64,000 bases of DNA from Candidatus Gastranaerophilales bacterium. Lineage in GTDB: Bacteria; Cyanobacteriota; Vampirovibrionia; Gastranaerophilales; Gastranaerophilaceae. The stretch is taken from the NCBI GenBank assembly GCA_944325785.1, contig CALVBN010000003.1, positions 148,125 through 212,124 of the forward strand. The letters run 5' to 3'. A model generated the notes under the pieces. It did no database searches, was not told where the DNA came from, and saw only the letters and a program-made list of their open reading frames with translations. The translations under genes were made by a program, and so were the position numbers. Positions 51,441 through 60,558 of the stretch are shown piece by piece; the first letter of the stretch is position 1; the number at the start of each line of letters is the position of its first letter.

Positions 51441-52359
51441 TGATTTTAAACACTATACGGTTATGCTGAATGAGGCTGTGGATGCTTTAGAATGCAGGGA
51501 CGGCAAAATCTATGTTGACTGTACTCTGGGCGGGGGCGGACACAGCGAGCTTATATTAAAACGCATATCCCCTAATGGCAGGCTTATCGCTTTTGATATA
51601 GATGAAGAGGCTATTAACCATGCAAAAGAACGGCTTAAAAATTATCCTAATTTAACAATAATAAAGTCTTCTTATACAAATATAAAATCCGAGCTGGAAA
51701 AACTGGGAATTGAGAAAATAACCGGCGGAGTAATTTTGGATTTGGGGGCTTCTTATCACCAATTAACAAAGCAGGAGAGAGGTTTTTCTTTTATGAAAGA
51801 TGCACCGCTGGACATGCGGTTTGACATGGACAGCGATTTTTCTGCGTATGACGTAGTTAACAAATATAAAGAAGAGGACTTGGTAAGGATTTTTAGCGAA
51901 TATGGAGAAGAAAGATTTTCAAAGAGAATTGCAAAAAAGATTGTGGAAACTAGAAGGGTTAAAGCAATTAGAACGACGAAAGAACTTGCTGATATCATTA
52001 TCTCTGCGACTCCTAGGGTTAAGTCTAATATACACCCTGCTACAAGAGTGTTTCAAGCAATTCGCATAGAGGTTAATCAAGAGTTAAAAAATGTAAATAT
52101 TGTACTGCATGATATATTGGATTTGTTAGATGTTGGTGGTATAATTTCTGTAATAAGTTTTCATTCTTTGGAGGATAGGATAGTTAAGCAATTCTTTAAG
52201 TATGAAAGCGCAAAGTGCAGATGCAATGATATGATTTGCAAATGCCCTCCGCCGAGGATAGAATTAGTAAACAAAAAACCAATCATGGCGGGGAAAAAGG
52301 AGATTTTGGAAAATCCGCCGTCACGGAGTGCTAAATTAAGAGTAGCCAGAAGAATATAA
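51433..52359 (+). CDS. rsmH: 16S rRNA (cytosine(1402)-N4)-methyltransferase RsmH
   Basis: 308 aa. SAM-binding start 'VDCTLGGGGHSELILKRI', 'GVILDLGASYHQL', 'ERGFSFMKDAPLDMRFD', 'HPATRVFQAIRIEVN' and 'ISFHSLEDRIVKQFF' are all RsmH (MraW) hallmarks. It normally heads a division/wall (dcw) cluster; here only an FtsL-like gene follows. Confidence 0.96.
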   Translation: MIDDFKHYTVMLNEAVDALECRDGKIYVDCTLGGGGHSELILKRISPNGRLIAFDIDEEAINHAKERLKNYPNLTIIKSSYTNIKSELEKLGIEKITGGVILDLGASYHQLTKQERGFSFMKDAPLDMRFDMDSDFSAYDVVNKYKEEDLVRIFSEYGEERFSKRIAKKIVETRRVKAIRTTKELADIIISATPRVKSNIHPATRVFQAIRIEVNQELKNVNIVLHDILDLLDVGGIISVISFHSLEDRIVKQFFKYESAKCRCNDMICKCPPPRIELVNKKPIMAGKKEILENPPSRSAKLRVARRI

Positions 52360-52420
52360 AATGTGCTAATTGACATTCAAGCCGGCGGTATATAAATTTG
52401 GGAGTAGAGGAGTGGTATAA

Positions 52421-52939
52421 TTGGTTTCGGCTTTAAAAATCAACAACAAATCAGAAAATAAGTTAGATAGTTTTATAAGAAAATTTTCGGGTGAAGCGAG
52501 AACCGTTGAAAGAGAAGAAAAAAGTTTTGTTGACAAGTCTATTCAAAAGCTGGCTGTTAATAGTATAATAGAAGGGTACTTTCCGAAGGAGAATCTTGTT
52601 AAAGACATGGCAATCAAACGGGTTAATAAAACTTTATGCGTTATATTATCACTGCTGATAGGCGTTGTTATTGTAAGCTATTATTTTGTAATTTCCTGCG
52701 AGATGAAGCTGAATGATATAAGCAGACAGACAGTAATATTAAATAACGAAAACGAAGAATTGCAGAATAAGCTGGATGCTTTAAAGTCTTTTAATAATGT
52801 TGATAAAACTCTCCAGCAGAATAATATGCTTCAAAGGGCGGGACAGGTTATAGAAACTCCAGAAATAACAGTAGATCCGGCTTTAGCTTTAAAAAATAGA
52901 CCGAAGAAAAGAATTTTTAATTATGCTATAGGTTTTTAG
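52421..52939 (+). CDS. FtsL-like bitopic membrane protein
   Basis: 172 aa, TTG start with AGAGGAG eight bases upstream. A basic cytoplasmic part (1-70), one membrane helix at ~73-93 ('LCVILSLLIGVVIVSYYFVI'), then a short extracytoplasmic coiled coil ('VILNNENEELQNKLDAL') and a Pro-rich tail. This size and layout, directly behind rsmH, are those of the divisome protein FtsL, although sequence alone is too weak to be sure. It ends exactly where ldpA begins. Confidence 0.65.
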   Translation: MVSALKINNKSENKLDSFIRKFSGEARTVEREEKSFVDKSIQKLAVNSIIEGYFPKENLVKDMAIKRVNKTLCVILSLLIGVVIVSYYFVISCEMKLNDISRQTVILNNENEELQNKLDALKSFNNVDKTLQQNNMLQRAGQVIETPEITVDPALALKNRPKKRIFNYAIGF

Positions 52940-53854
52940 ATGTTTAAACTTGTCTGTGGTGCCGGTAATGAAGATTGTGAAAGCGTAAAAAGGCTTGTGT
53001 ATATATATGCAAAAGCCGGATGCAATTATTTTGATATTTCGGCGCGTAAGGAGATTTTGGACTCTGCAAAGGAAGCAGTGGCACTTGCCGGCAGAAATGA
53101 CGGACATTATTGCGTAAGCGTAGGTATTAAAGGAGATCCGCACATTACAAAGGCTAAGATAAGGGACAGCGTTTGTATAAAATGCGGGAATTGTTATAGG
53201 AATTGTCCTAATGATGCGGTTTTATCTTCAATTATGATTGATGAAAAAAGATGCATTGGATGCGGTACCTGTGCTAAAAAGTGCCCGACAGGCGCGATAA
53301 CAATGTTTGAGAAGGATGTTAACGTAAAAGAAATCCTGCCTTATATGGTAAAAAACGGGGCAGAAATTCTGGAACTGCATATTATGGGGCATGATAAGGC
53401 GGATTTGGATTATAAATGGAATATTATCAATGAGTGTAATCCAAAATACGCATCTATTTGTATAGACAGGGAAAATTTCGGCAATAAAGAGGTGCTGGAA
53501 AGAATAAGGGGTATGATTGCTCATAGAAAACCGTATACAACTATTGTGCAGGCGGACGGAATTCCTATGAGCGGTTCTGATGACAGCTATAAAACGACGC
53601 TTCAAGCTGTAGCAATGGCTGAAATTATACAAAATGCTAATCTGCCTGTTCATATAGTTTTGTCGGGCGGAACAAATTCCAAAACCGCAGAGCTTGCAAA
53701 ACTTTGCGGAATAAATTACTGGGGCATTGCTGTCGGCTCCTGGGCAAGGAAGATTATTAAACCCTATATAACCTCTCCGGATTTTTGGAATAATGAAGAG
53801 TGCCGGAATAAAGCTGTTGAAATAGCTGAGAGTTTGGTAAATAGCGTAAATTAA
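52940..53854 (+). CDS. ldpA: LdpA-like iron-sulfur protein
   Basis: 304 aa. The start 'FKLVCGAGNEDCESVKRLVYIYAKAGCNYFDIS' agrees with the N-terminus of cyanobacterial LdpA. Then come two 4Fe-4S ferredoxin motifs, CIKCGNCYRNCP (near 80) and CIGCGTCAKKCP (near 110), and a TIM-barrel-like C-terminal domain. In Synechococcus LdpA senses redox state and adjusts the period of the Kai clock. No kai genes are visible here, so in this organism the protein presumably has an older redox or metabolic role. The ATG follows the previous stop with no gap. Confidence 0.8.
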   Translation: MFKLVCGAGNEDCESVKRLVYIYAKAGCNYFDISARKEILDSAKEAVALAGRNDGHYCVSVGIKGDPHITKAKIRDSVCIKCGNCYRNCPNDAVLSSIMIDEKRCIGCGTCAKKCPTGAITMFEKDVNVKEILPYMVKNGAEILELHIMGHDKADLDYKWNIINECNPKYASICIDRENFGNKEVLERIRGMIAHRKPYTTIVQADGIPMSGSDDSYKTTLQAVAMAEIIQNANLPVHIVLSGGTNSKTAELAKLCGINYWGIAVGSWARKIIKPYITSPDFWNNEECRNKAVEIAESLVNSVN

Positions 53855-54010
53855 AGTAAAATTTTTAGATTAAAGCATTCAGGAAAGGCAAATCGCCAGT
53901 TAAAAGAGTACCGGAATTTTGGACTTAAGCGCTCACGCACTTCTAAATAACCCTAAACTTCATTGCTTTGACAGCTTAATCCTAATTTTTCACGCCAAAT
54001 ATGGCGTAGT

Positions 54011-54043
54011 CCCCCTCCCTGGACGGGGAGGGCTGGGGAGGGG
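54011..54043. repeat. G-rich palindromic (REP-like) element
   Basis: CCCCCTCCC followed by two alternative partners, GGGGAGGG (54025-54032) and GGGGAGGGG (54035-54043). Unlike the DUF559-element ends in sequence. Confidence 0.55.
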
Positions 54044-54099
54044 TGATATTCTCAAACGTGTAACCAAACAGCTTATCCTGTAATATTTATCACAGTAGT

Positions 54100-54136
54100 G
54101 CAGGAAGCGGGAAATCTATGATTTCCCGCTTCCTGC
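54100..54136 (+). terminator. Strong 17-bp hairpin, probable terminator
   Basis: GCAGGAAGCGGGAAATC-tat and its inverse copy, then TGAATTTTATTTT on the plus strand. It would stop transcription from the dtd-ldpA direction. Confidence 0.75.
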
Positions 54137-54166
54137 TGAATTTTATTTTATCCCTGTACAGCATTT

Positions 54167-57100
54167 CTATCTTGCAATAATAGAGAGCTTTTTGCCTTCT
54201 TCTGCGGTTTCAGCCTTCTGATATGTATTAGAAACGCCTATATTATATTGAGTGTTGAGAATATGGCTTTTGCCTTTAAATGCAATGCTCTTTAGTTTTC
54301 TTAAGACCATAACGCCGTTTCTCGTTGTCAGACCGTCAAGTATAATCTTTTTGCCGTCTTCTCTGACAATTTCGCCGGCTTTGTTAACAATGTATTTAGT
54401 CTTATCCTTAATATTAGCGTTCATAAATACCGCTCCGACAGGGAGTGCAACTGCTGCTGCACCGGTAACCGCATCAATCGGACAGGTGATAGAGTCTATC
54501 TCTGTCTTTTCTTGAATTGGTACGTATCTGTTGTGCGGATTGATTGATTCTATGTGGTTCTTTTCAAAGAATTCTTTTCTTTTTGCTTCATCAACGGCGC
54601 CGTTTTTATCGGTTAACCCGTATTTTGCAAAATAATCAACTTTGTTTTCGTGGTCGATATCTCCTGCGTAGAATACGCTTACTGTTATATCACCGTCAGC
54701 GTTTTGCATCATATATGCAACTTTTGCCAGATCCTTAGTTAATTCTCTGCGTTCCTGCTCTAATTCGTTTCTGTTAGGAACATCCGGGTTTTTAAGCTCG
54801 GCAGTGATATCTATAATTCTTTGTCTTACCTGGTTTCTGTCCATACCATGGATCTTAACATCCATTGAATATGGAGTACCATCATTAAGCGGAGTAAGTT
54901 CCGGCTTGCTTCTGTTGGACAAGGCTTCATTCATAGATTTCATAACTGCGCGTCTGTAACCACCGATTAGACTATCGCCTTCCGTTTCTGTCCACGGAAG
55001 AGCATTTCTGTTTTGGAGATAAATGTTTTTAGCTTTTTCTTCATAACCTGTCATGCCTAATTCGTCGCCCGCATACATCTGAGGGGTTCCGAATAATGCG
55101 CCTAAGTATTCCATAATCATAGAAGCTTTAGCTTCTGCTGGCTCTGTTGCGGCTTTATAGATGGTGTCAATAATAGCTTCTCTATTTGCAACAGGTTTGC
55201 CGGTTTTGTATTCTACCTGCTTAACGAGCATTTCTGCAGATGCTTTTATGTCCATTGCTGCATAGCCGTTTTTAGCTTTGCTGATTTTGCTGTCTTCAGA
55301 TTTAGGAAGTTCTGTTGTATGCTCAGACACAGCCTTTTTATCATACTTTTCGACAAAGTCAGTGAAAGCAGACTTAATTGCTGAATTATCTCCGGTATAA
55401 GAATCTTTTAACAGTCTTGCAAGCTGTACTGTATAAAGACTGTATTTGTTATAATCGCTTCTGGAGCCTAACAACTCTTTTCCGTATTGGTAATTAGCAT
55501 TTTTTTCTTCATCACTTAAAGAGGTCCAGTCAAAGTCTCCATGGACTTGATAATTAGACAAGTCCTTTTTATTTGCATTATCAACTACCTGCTTGATTAG
55601 ATTTTCTTTTTCAGTTTCGGTTATATGCAGACCGCGTTTTTCTGCCATATTTAAAATAGTACTGAAAGCGTCTTTGAGAGTAGACAATTCTTTAATATTT
55701 ATTGTCTGGTAATTAATATTTTTATTATCATTCAAGTAGTTACCGTTTGTTAAATCAATTATTGCTTGATTTAGGTTTTTAATATCTTCTTCTGTTGCTA
55801 CCCCTTTTAGGTCTTCATTAACGACCTGTTTAAGCAGTTTGCTTTTTGCGGCTGCTTTAAGGCTGATAGTTCTCATATAATCCTTGTTGTCAGCATTGAG
55901 TCTAAATTCTATCGGCATATCATTTATGGATTTCGCACCGGATAGAATACTTAATGCTTCAAGTCTATGCTGGCGTTTTTCCTGCGGGAATCCGGCATTA
56001 TGGAACATTGACATATCAAGAGCCAGACAATGTATCATTCTCGGTTTGTCGTGGTTGCCCATGAAGGTATACATATTTCTCAAGAAATCTGGCGTCCTTG
56101 TTTCTAGGAGTAAATCAACTTTGTCTTTAAATGTGTCATGACGCAAGAAAGTGTAGCCATCGTATTCGGTTCCCTCTAAGCCTGCAGCTTCAAAATCTCT
56201 TGCAAAAGAGTGTAATAAATTGGTAAAGAAATATGAATAGCCTGCTTCTGTGGTAATACCGGTTTCATTGAACAGTTTAGTCATGAAATCCGGAACCCCG
56301 TTAAATTTTGAGCCTATGTTTGTATCTCCATTGTAAGGGCAGGAATCTTCACCGTATTTATCTTTCATAAGCGGATCTATATCAGTAATTTCAGCAATTA
56401 AAGAAGAATTAGGGTCTATAGATTTTATTGCAGAAGAGCCTTTTGCCCAGAATTTCATAAAATCTGTCATAATATCATCAAAATCGCCGTCTTCATTTCT
56501 TATAGAATCCATATCCATAACGTCTTTAGCAGCATCAAGTCTCATCTTTAAGCCAAGTCCCGCTTTGTCAAAGAGTGCTTCTGCAATTCGGAAGCTTGCA
56601 GTATCTGTGCCAGCTATACGTTTTGAGATAGAATTCGCAAGATAAGAAACATCGCTGTCTGAAAGGTTTTTCATTCCTTTTTCGATTTTCTTTTCAAGCA
56701 TTTCAGCTTCTGATTCCGGACTATGAGCATTAATTCCCAATGCTTTTAAGCTTGTTAAATCCCTAAGCTTATCATAGTCATATGTTACTTCGCCGGTTTG
56801 TAAAATCTTGGTTTTTAACTGATCTCCGGTCAAAGCTTTTAAAAATGCATATTTAGCAATATCTTGTCCGATTAAATCAACAACATATTCGCCGTATTCT
56901 GTATAATCGCCGTTTTTGTCTAAAAGCTTTTCATTAGCAGTTTCATTGACCTTTTTAATAACAGTATCAGCAAAATCTTTAATTTCGTTTTGATACAGAC
57001 TATTAACTCTTTTGTATGTTTTTGCATACGGTTCAACCAGATGCGGGTTATTATCCTTCATTAAGTCAAATCTTGAAATACCTATTGTTTCATCCGTAGT

Positions 57101-58990
57101 GGCTCTGTTTGAGAAATATGATGTTGAAAGAACTCCTACTGTATTTTCTCCGACTTCCAGAGCATCAAGAGGAAGCTTCATCAACGCTTTTACCGTAACA
57201 TCATCTTTGCTCAGAACTCCTTTTGGGGAAAGAATATATTGACCGTTAAGGATATTATTGAGCATATAAGAATTTATTCTTGTTTCTTCCGGAAGCTTGC
57301 CGTCTTCTATTAATTTATTTAATGCATCAATTGTTTTTGCACTGCCTACGGTTTGAGCGGTATACATTGTCTGTACATCTTTGCCGGTCTGAATCAAGTA
57401 TTTTATTGCCTGCAGAGTTATATCCTGCACCTCTTTTGTTCCACGGATAATCATTTCTCTTTCGTGTTCACGCTGAGCAAGGTTAGGAATTGCTTGAAGA
57501 ATTTTTTCATCATATCCGGAGATATGGTAGTTTAATTTTGCCATATCAGTGTTGGCATCCCAGGCAACAAAGCCGCCTTCTGTTTTCTTTCCGTGCTCAA
57601 AGAACGGGAATTGGCTTGCCATTATTGTGCCGTCAGCGGAATCTAATCTGATATTTTTGCCCTGTTTTTTATTTAAATTATTGATTGCATCAATTCTTTT
57701 TTGATAATCTTTTGGATTAATTGTATATACGTAATTTATAAGAGTATCATCGTGGGTTACTTTATCAAGTTCATTTTCGGACTTGAGTTTATCATATTTA
57801 ACGAGTTTATCTTCAGCATTAATTTGTTCTTCTGTAGCTTGAGAAGCGTCGTAGATTTGTATTAATGTTTCTTTATTAGGGTCATACTTTTTAGGAACAG
57901 CTTTATACGTGCCATTTTCCTGCAGTTCATATTTGAATGGAGCATTAATTAATTTGTGTCTTAAATTCTCTTTGTTTTTGGGAATTGTACCGAGGGTTAA
58001 GTTAGAGTTTTTGAGACCGCTCATTCTAAACCAGTAATAAGTCTGCGGATTCTGTGAACCCCATCTTAATGCATATGCAAAATGTATGCCTTCCAGACCT
58101 TCTGAAGTGAAAGTTCCGTCGTATACATATGCCATTCCATTTTTATAAAATTCTTTTAATAGATTTTTGTAATTTTCAATATTACCCATCTCTGGAGATA
58201 CCCAGAAGTTATTTTTGTTCCAGTATCCGTGAGAGGATCTATTATCTCCGTTTGCAGTAGGAGTTGTAAAAATTAGTTTGTATCCGTTTTTCTTCAAATA
58301 CGGAATACCTGCCTGCAAACCTGCAAGACCGCCACCGAATTTGTTGGAGAAGTTTCTTTTTACTCCTTCCATTGCTTTCTGGTAATCTTTGTCATAATAA
58401 ATTTCACCGGTATTTTTGTCATCAAATCCTCTGTATTTCCAGCCAGGGTAGAAGGAATCCGGTATTGCAAGGTATGCTGAACCCTGTACGGTAGGGGTAG
58501 GACCTTTGCGCGTAACAAGACTGTATGCATACTCAGAAACCTTAGGGCCAGCTAGGGAATAATGTCCTGGTACGCCTTTATCTTGATTATTCCAGTTAAC
58601 ATCTTGGTACAGTCTAAAACCATACTCATTGCCGTCAATGCGGATTAATTTTGTGCCAGTATCAGCACCTGTCCATATAACGCTGCCGTCTTTTTTGTTT
58701 TTTCTTACAATCCTGTATGCAAAAGCCTCATCTTTATCAAGGTTTGTAACATCCTGCAGGTTTACATTAACACCCTCCGGTTTTAATGCTACAGTATAAA
58801 TAGGCTTCTCATCTATAAGATAGTTATATTTGTCATTCGGCGTTGCTCTGAAAAATTGTATTTCACAATCTTCTTCCTTATCGTTATAAGGATAATTAAA
58901 CTTCATAACTGTTTCGCCGACGTTATTCTTTACGTGGTTATAGCCTTTAAACCCTACATTTGATACACTGTTAATTTTATTAATAAACAC
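54167..58990 (-). CDS. Giant 1607-aa expanded GH13-like protein
   Basis: GH13 signatures can be traced, but are spread far apart: VYDGTFTSEG near 290 (region I position), NIRLDSADG near 447 (nucleophile Asp), LIAEITDID near 865 (Glu), FMGNHDKPRM near 978 (HD) and 'GTPQMYAGDELGM' with NRNALPW near 1310-1330. So an ordinary ~500-aa barrel carries about 420 and 330 extra residues in two places, mostly helical and charged. An N-terminal beta domain (1-140, 'FRATPNDKYNYLIDE') looks like the one in the GH13 protein at 14691 ('EATPNDKYRYIVV'). No signal peptide; start 'INSVSNVGFKGYNH' holds the FKG motif. Likely alpha-glucan active in the cytoplasm, product unknown. Confidence 0.8.
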   Translation of the reverse strand: MFINKINSVSNVGFKGYNHVKNNVGETVMKFNYPYNDKEEDCEIQFFRATPNDKYNYLIDEKPIYTVALKPEGVNVNLQDVTNLDKDEAFAYRIVRKNKKDGSVIWTGADTGTKLIRIDGNEYGFRLYQDVNWNNQDKGVPGHYSLAGPKVSEYAYSLVTRKGPTPTVQGSAYLAIPDSFYPGWKYRGFDDKNTGEIYYDKDYQKAMEGVKRNFSNKFGGGLAGLQAGIPYLKKNGYKLIFTTPTANGDNRSSHGYWNKNNFWVSPEMGNIENYKNLLKEFYKNGMAYVYDGTFTSEGLEGIHFAYALRWGSQNPQTYYWFRMSGLKNSNLTLGTIPKNKENLRHKLINAPFKYELQENGTYKAVPKKYDPNKETLIQIYDASQATEEQINAEDKLVKYDKLKSENELDKVTHDDTLINYVYTINPKDYQKRIDAINNLNKKQGKNIRLDSADGTIMASQFPFFEHGKKTEGGFVAWDANTDMAKLNYHISGYDEKILQAIPNLAQREHEREMIIRGTKEVQDITLQAIKYLIQTGKDVQTMYTAQTVGSAKTIDALNKLIEDGKLPEETRINSYMLNNILNGQYILSPKGVLSKDDVTVKALMKLPLDALEVGENTVGVLSTSYFSNRATTDETIGISRFDLMKDNNPHLVEPYAKTYKRVNSLYQNEIKDFADTVIKKVNETANEKLLDKNGDYTEYGEYVVDLIGQDIAKYAFLKALTGDQLKTKILQTGEVTYDYDKLRDLTSLKALGINAHSPESEAEMLEKKIEKGMKNLSDSDVSYLANSISKRIAGTDTASFRIAEALFDKAGLGLKMRLDAAKDVMDMDSIRNEDGDFDDIMTDFMKFWAKGSSAIKSIDPNSSLIAEITDIDPLMKDKYGEDSCPYNGDTNIGSKFNGVPDFMTKLFNETGITTEAGYSYFFTNLLHSFARDFEAAGLEGTEYDGYTFLRHDTFKDKVDLLLETRTPDFLRNMYTFMGNHDKPRMIHCLALDMSMFHNAGFPQEKRQHRLEALSILSGAKSINDMPIEFRLNADNKDYMRTISLKAAAKSKLLKQVVNEDLKGVATEEDIKNLNQAIIDLTNGNYLNDNKNINYQTINIKELSTLKDAFSTILNMAEKRGLHITETEKENLIKQVVDNANKKDLSNYQVHGDFDWTSLSDEEKNANYQYGKELLGSRSDYNKYSLYTVQLARLLKDSYTGDNSAIKSAFTDFVEKYDKKAVSEHTTELPKSEDSKISKAKNGYAAMDIKASAEMLVKQVEYKTGKPVANREAIIDTIYKAATEPAEAKASMIMEYLGALFGTPQMYAGDELGMTGYEEKAKNIYLQNRNALPWTETEGDSLIGGYRRAVMKSMNEALSNRSKPELTPLNDGTPYSMDVKIHGMDRNQVRQRIIDITAELKNPDVPNRNELEQERRELTKDLAKVAYMMQNADGDITVSVFYAGDIDHENKVDYFAKYGLTDKNGAVDEAKRKEFFEKNHIESINPHNRYVPIQEKTEIDSITCPIDAVTGAAAVALPVGAVFMNANIKDKTKYIVNKAGEIVREDGKKIILDGLTTRNGVMVLRKLKSIAFKGKSHILNTQYNIGVSNTYQKAETAEEGKKLSIIAR

Positions 58991-59154
58991 CTTTCGAGTA
59001 CTCCTTCTACATATATAAAGAATGTAAGATAAAATTTTTTGCCATTATTTCGGCATGTTTATCAAAAAATTTTACAAAATTTAATATTGTATATAATACA
59101 CATTACCATTAAATGATATAACGAACATGAGCGTTGTGCAAGCAGATAAAAGAG

Positions 59155-60501
59155 TTATATTTCTACGCCGGACATCATGTTGATTAATGTATCAATTGTA
59201 TTCTGCATATTTACGCTGTCTGTAGTTCTCTGCTGTAAAAATGCGTTAATTTTCGGCATCATTTCGATAGCAGTATCAAGTTTTGGGTTTGTCCCCGGCT
59301 GGTACATACCGACATCAATTAAATCTTTATTCTCTCTATATAGTGCCATTATTGCTCTGAGCTTTGCAGCAGCCTCCTTGTGGGGCTGAGAAGCTATTGA
59401 TGACATAAGTCTTGAAATACTTCCCAAAATATCAATAGCAGGGTAGTGGTTTGCTTCCGCAACTTTTCTGGACAAGAAAATGTGACCGTCCGTAATACCG
59501 CGGACAGTATCAACAATCGGGTCATTAATATCATCGCCTTCCATAAGAACTGTGTAAAATGCCGTAATAGAACCTTTTGGGCTGTTTCCGGCACGTTCCA
59601 GAGCTTTTTGAAGCCATGAAAAGATTGAAGGCGGATAACCTTTCATTGTAGGGGGCTCGCCGATAGAAAGACCTACTTCACGTCCAGCCATCGCGCATCG
59701 CGTAACTGTATCTGTCATTAAGAATACTTTTTTGCCTTGATCTCTAAAATATTCACAAACGGATGTCGCAGTTAAAAGACACTTCTGACGGATTAGCGGG
59801 GGTTGGTCTCCGGTTGAGCAGACCAGAACGGATTTTTTCATACCCTCCGGTCCGAGAGCATCTTCAACAAATTCTTTTACTTCTCTTCCGCGTTCTCCGA
59901 TTAACGCAACTACGTTGACATCAGCGTCAGAATTTCTTGCAATCATACCCAAAAGCGTGCTTTTTCCGACTCCGGAACCTGCAAATAGGCCCATACGCTG
60001 TCCGCATCCGAAAGTTAAACAAGCATCAATCGCGCGGACCCCGGTTGAGAACATCTCTGTAATAATTGGTCTTTCAAACGGACCAGGAGGGGGACCCTCT
60101 ACCGGGCGCCAGATTGCACCCTCAAGGTTTAACGGCTTGCCGTCAATAGGGTCGCCCATCGGGTCTATAAGCCTCCCAAGCAGAAAATCTCCGACAGGTA
60201 TGGTTATGGGTTTGCCTGTTGTTGTGACAAGGCTTCCCTGTCCGATGCCGGCTCCGTCATAAAGTAGTAATAATTGTGCGGCATCACCTTTGAAGGCAAC
60301 AACTTCTGCCGGCTTTTTTTCGCCGTTTGCGGCTTCTATGTAGCATAAATCGCCAATCTTTAAACCCGGCAGTTTTACTTCAACCGTTAAACCGACCAGT
60401 TTGGATACGCTTCCCTTGAACTGGTATAAATCAAGGTTTTCAATCTTGTCATGTACCTTTGTTTTTAGATTATCTAAGTATTGCTGATTAACGCCATCCA
60501 T
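59155..60501 (-). CDS. fliI: Flagellar export ATPase FliI
   Basis: 448 aa. The ATPase that powers unfolding and loading of flagellar export substrates. F1-beta-like N domain, Walker A FAGSGVGKSTLLG near 170, 'VNVVALIGERGREVKEFVEDALG', Walker B VFLMTDTVTR, 'GEPPTMKGYPPSIFSWLQKALERAG' and 'SRKVAEANHYPAIDILGSISRLM'. The type-III form (FliI/SctN) is supported by this last motif and the flagellar genes in the window. No ribosome site; TAAAAT ends six bases before the ATG. It stands apart from other export genes. Confidence 0.93.
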   Translation of the reverse strand: MDGVNQQYLDNLKTKVHDKIENLDLYQFKGSVSKLVGLTVEVKLPGLKIGDLCYIEAANGEKKPAEVVAFKGDAAQLLLLYDGAGIGQGSLVTTTGKPITIPVGDFLLGRLIDPMGDPIDGKPLNLEGAIWRPVEGPPPGPFERPIITEMFSTGVRAIDACLTFGCGQRMGLFAGSGVGKSTLLGMIARNSDADVNVVALIGERGREVKEFVEDALGPEGMKKSVLVCSTGDQPPLIRQKCLLTATSVCEYFRDQGKKVFLMTDTVTRCAMAGREVGLSIGEPPTMKGYPPSIFSWLQKALERAGNSPKGSITAFYTVLMEGDDINDPIVDTVRGITDGHIFLSRKVAEANHYPAIDILGSISRLMSSIASQPHKEAAAKLRAIMALYRENKDLIDVGMYQPGTNPKLDTAIEMMPKINAFLQQRTTDSVNMQNTIDTLINMMSGVEI

Positions 60502-60558
60502 ATGATTATTTTATCATACTAAGGTATTATGGTAAACAGCAGACTTAATACAAATGTT

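Larger units (their letters stand above)
53855..54166. other. Non-coding stretch with palindromic repeats
   Basis: No gene seen. It holds ACGCCA-aata-TGGCGT near 53992-54007, a G/C-rich hairpin (54011-54043) and the hairpin at 54100-54136. It separates ldpA from the convergent 1607-aa gene. Confidence 0.6.
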
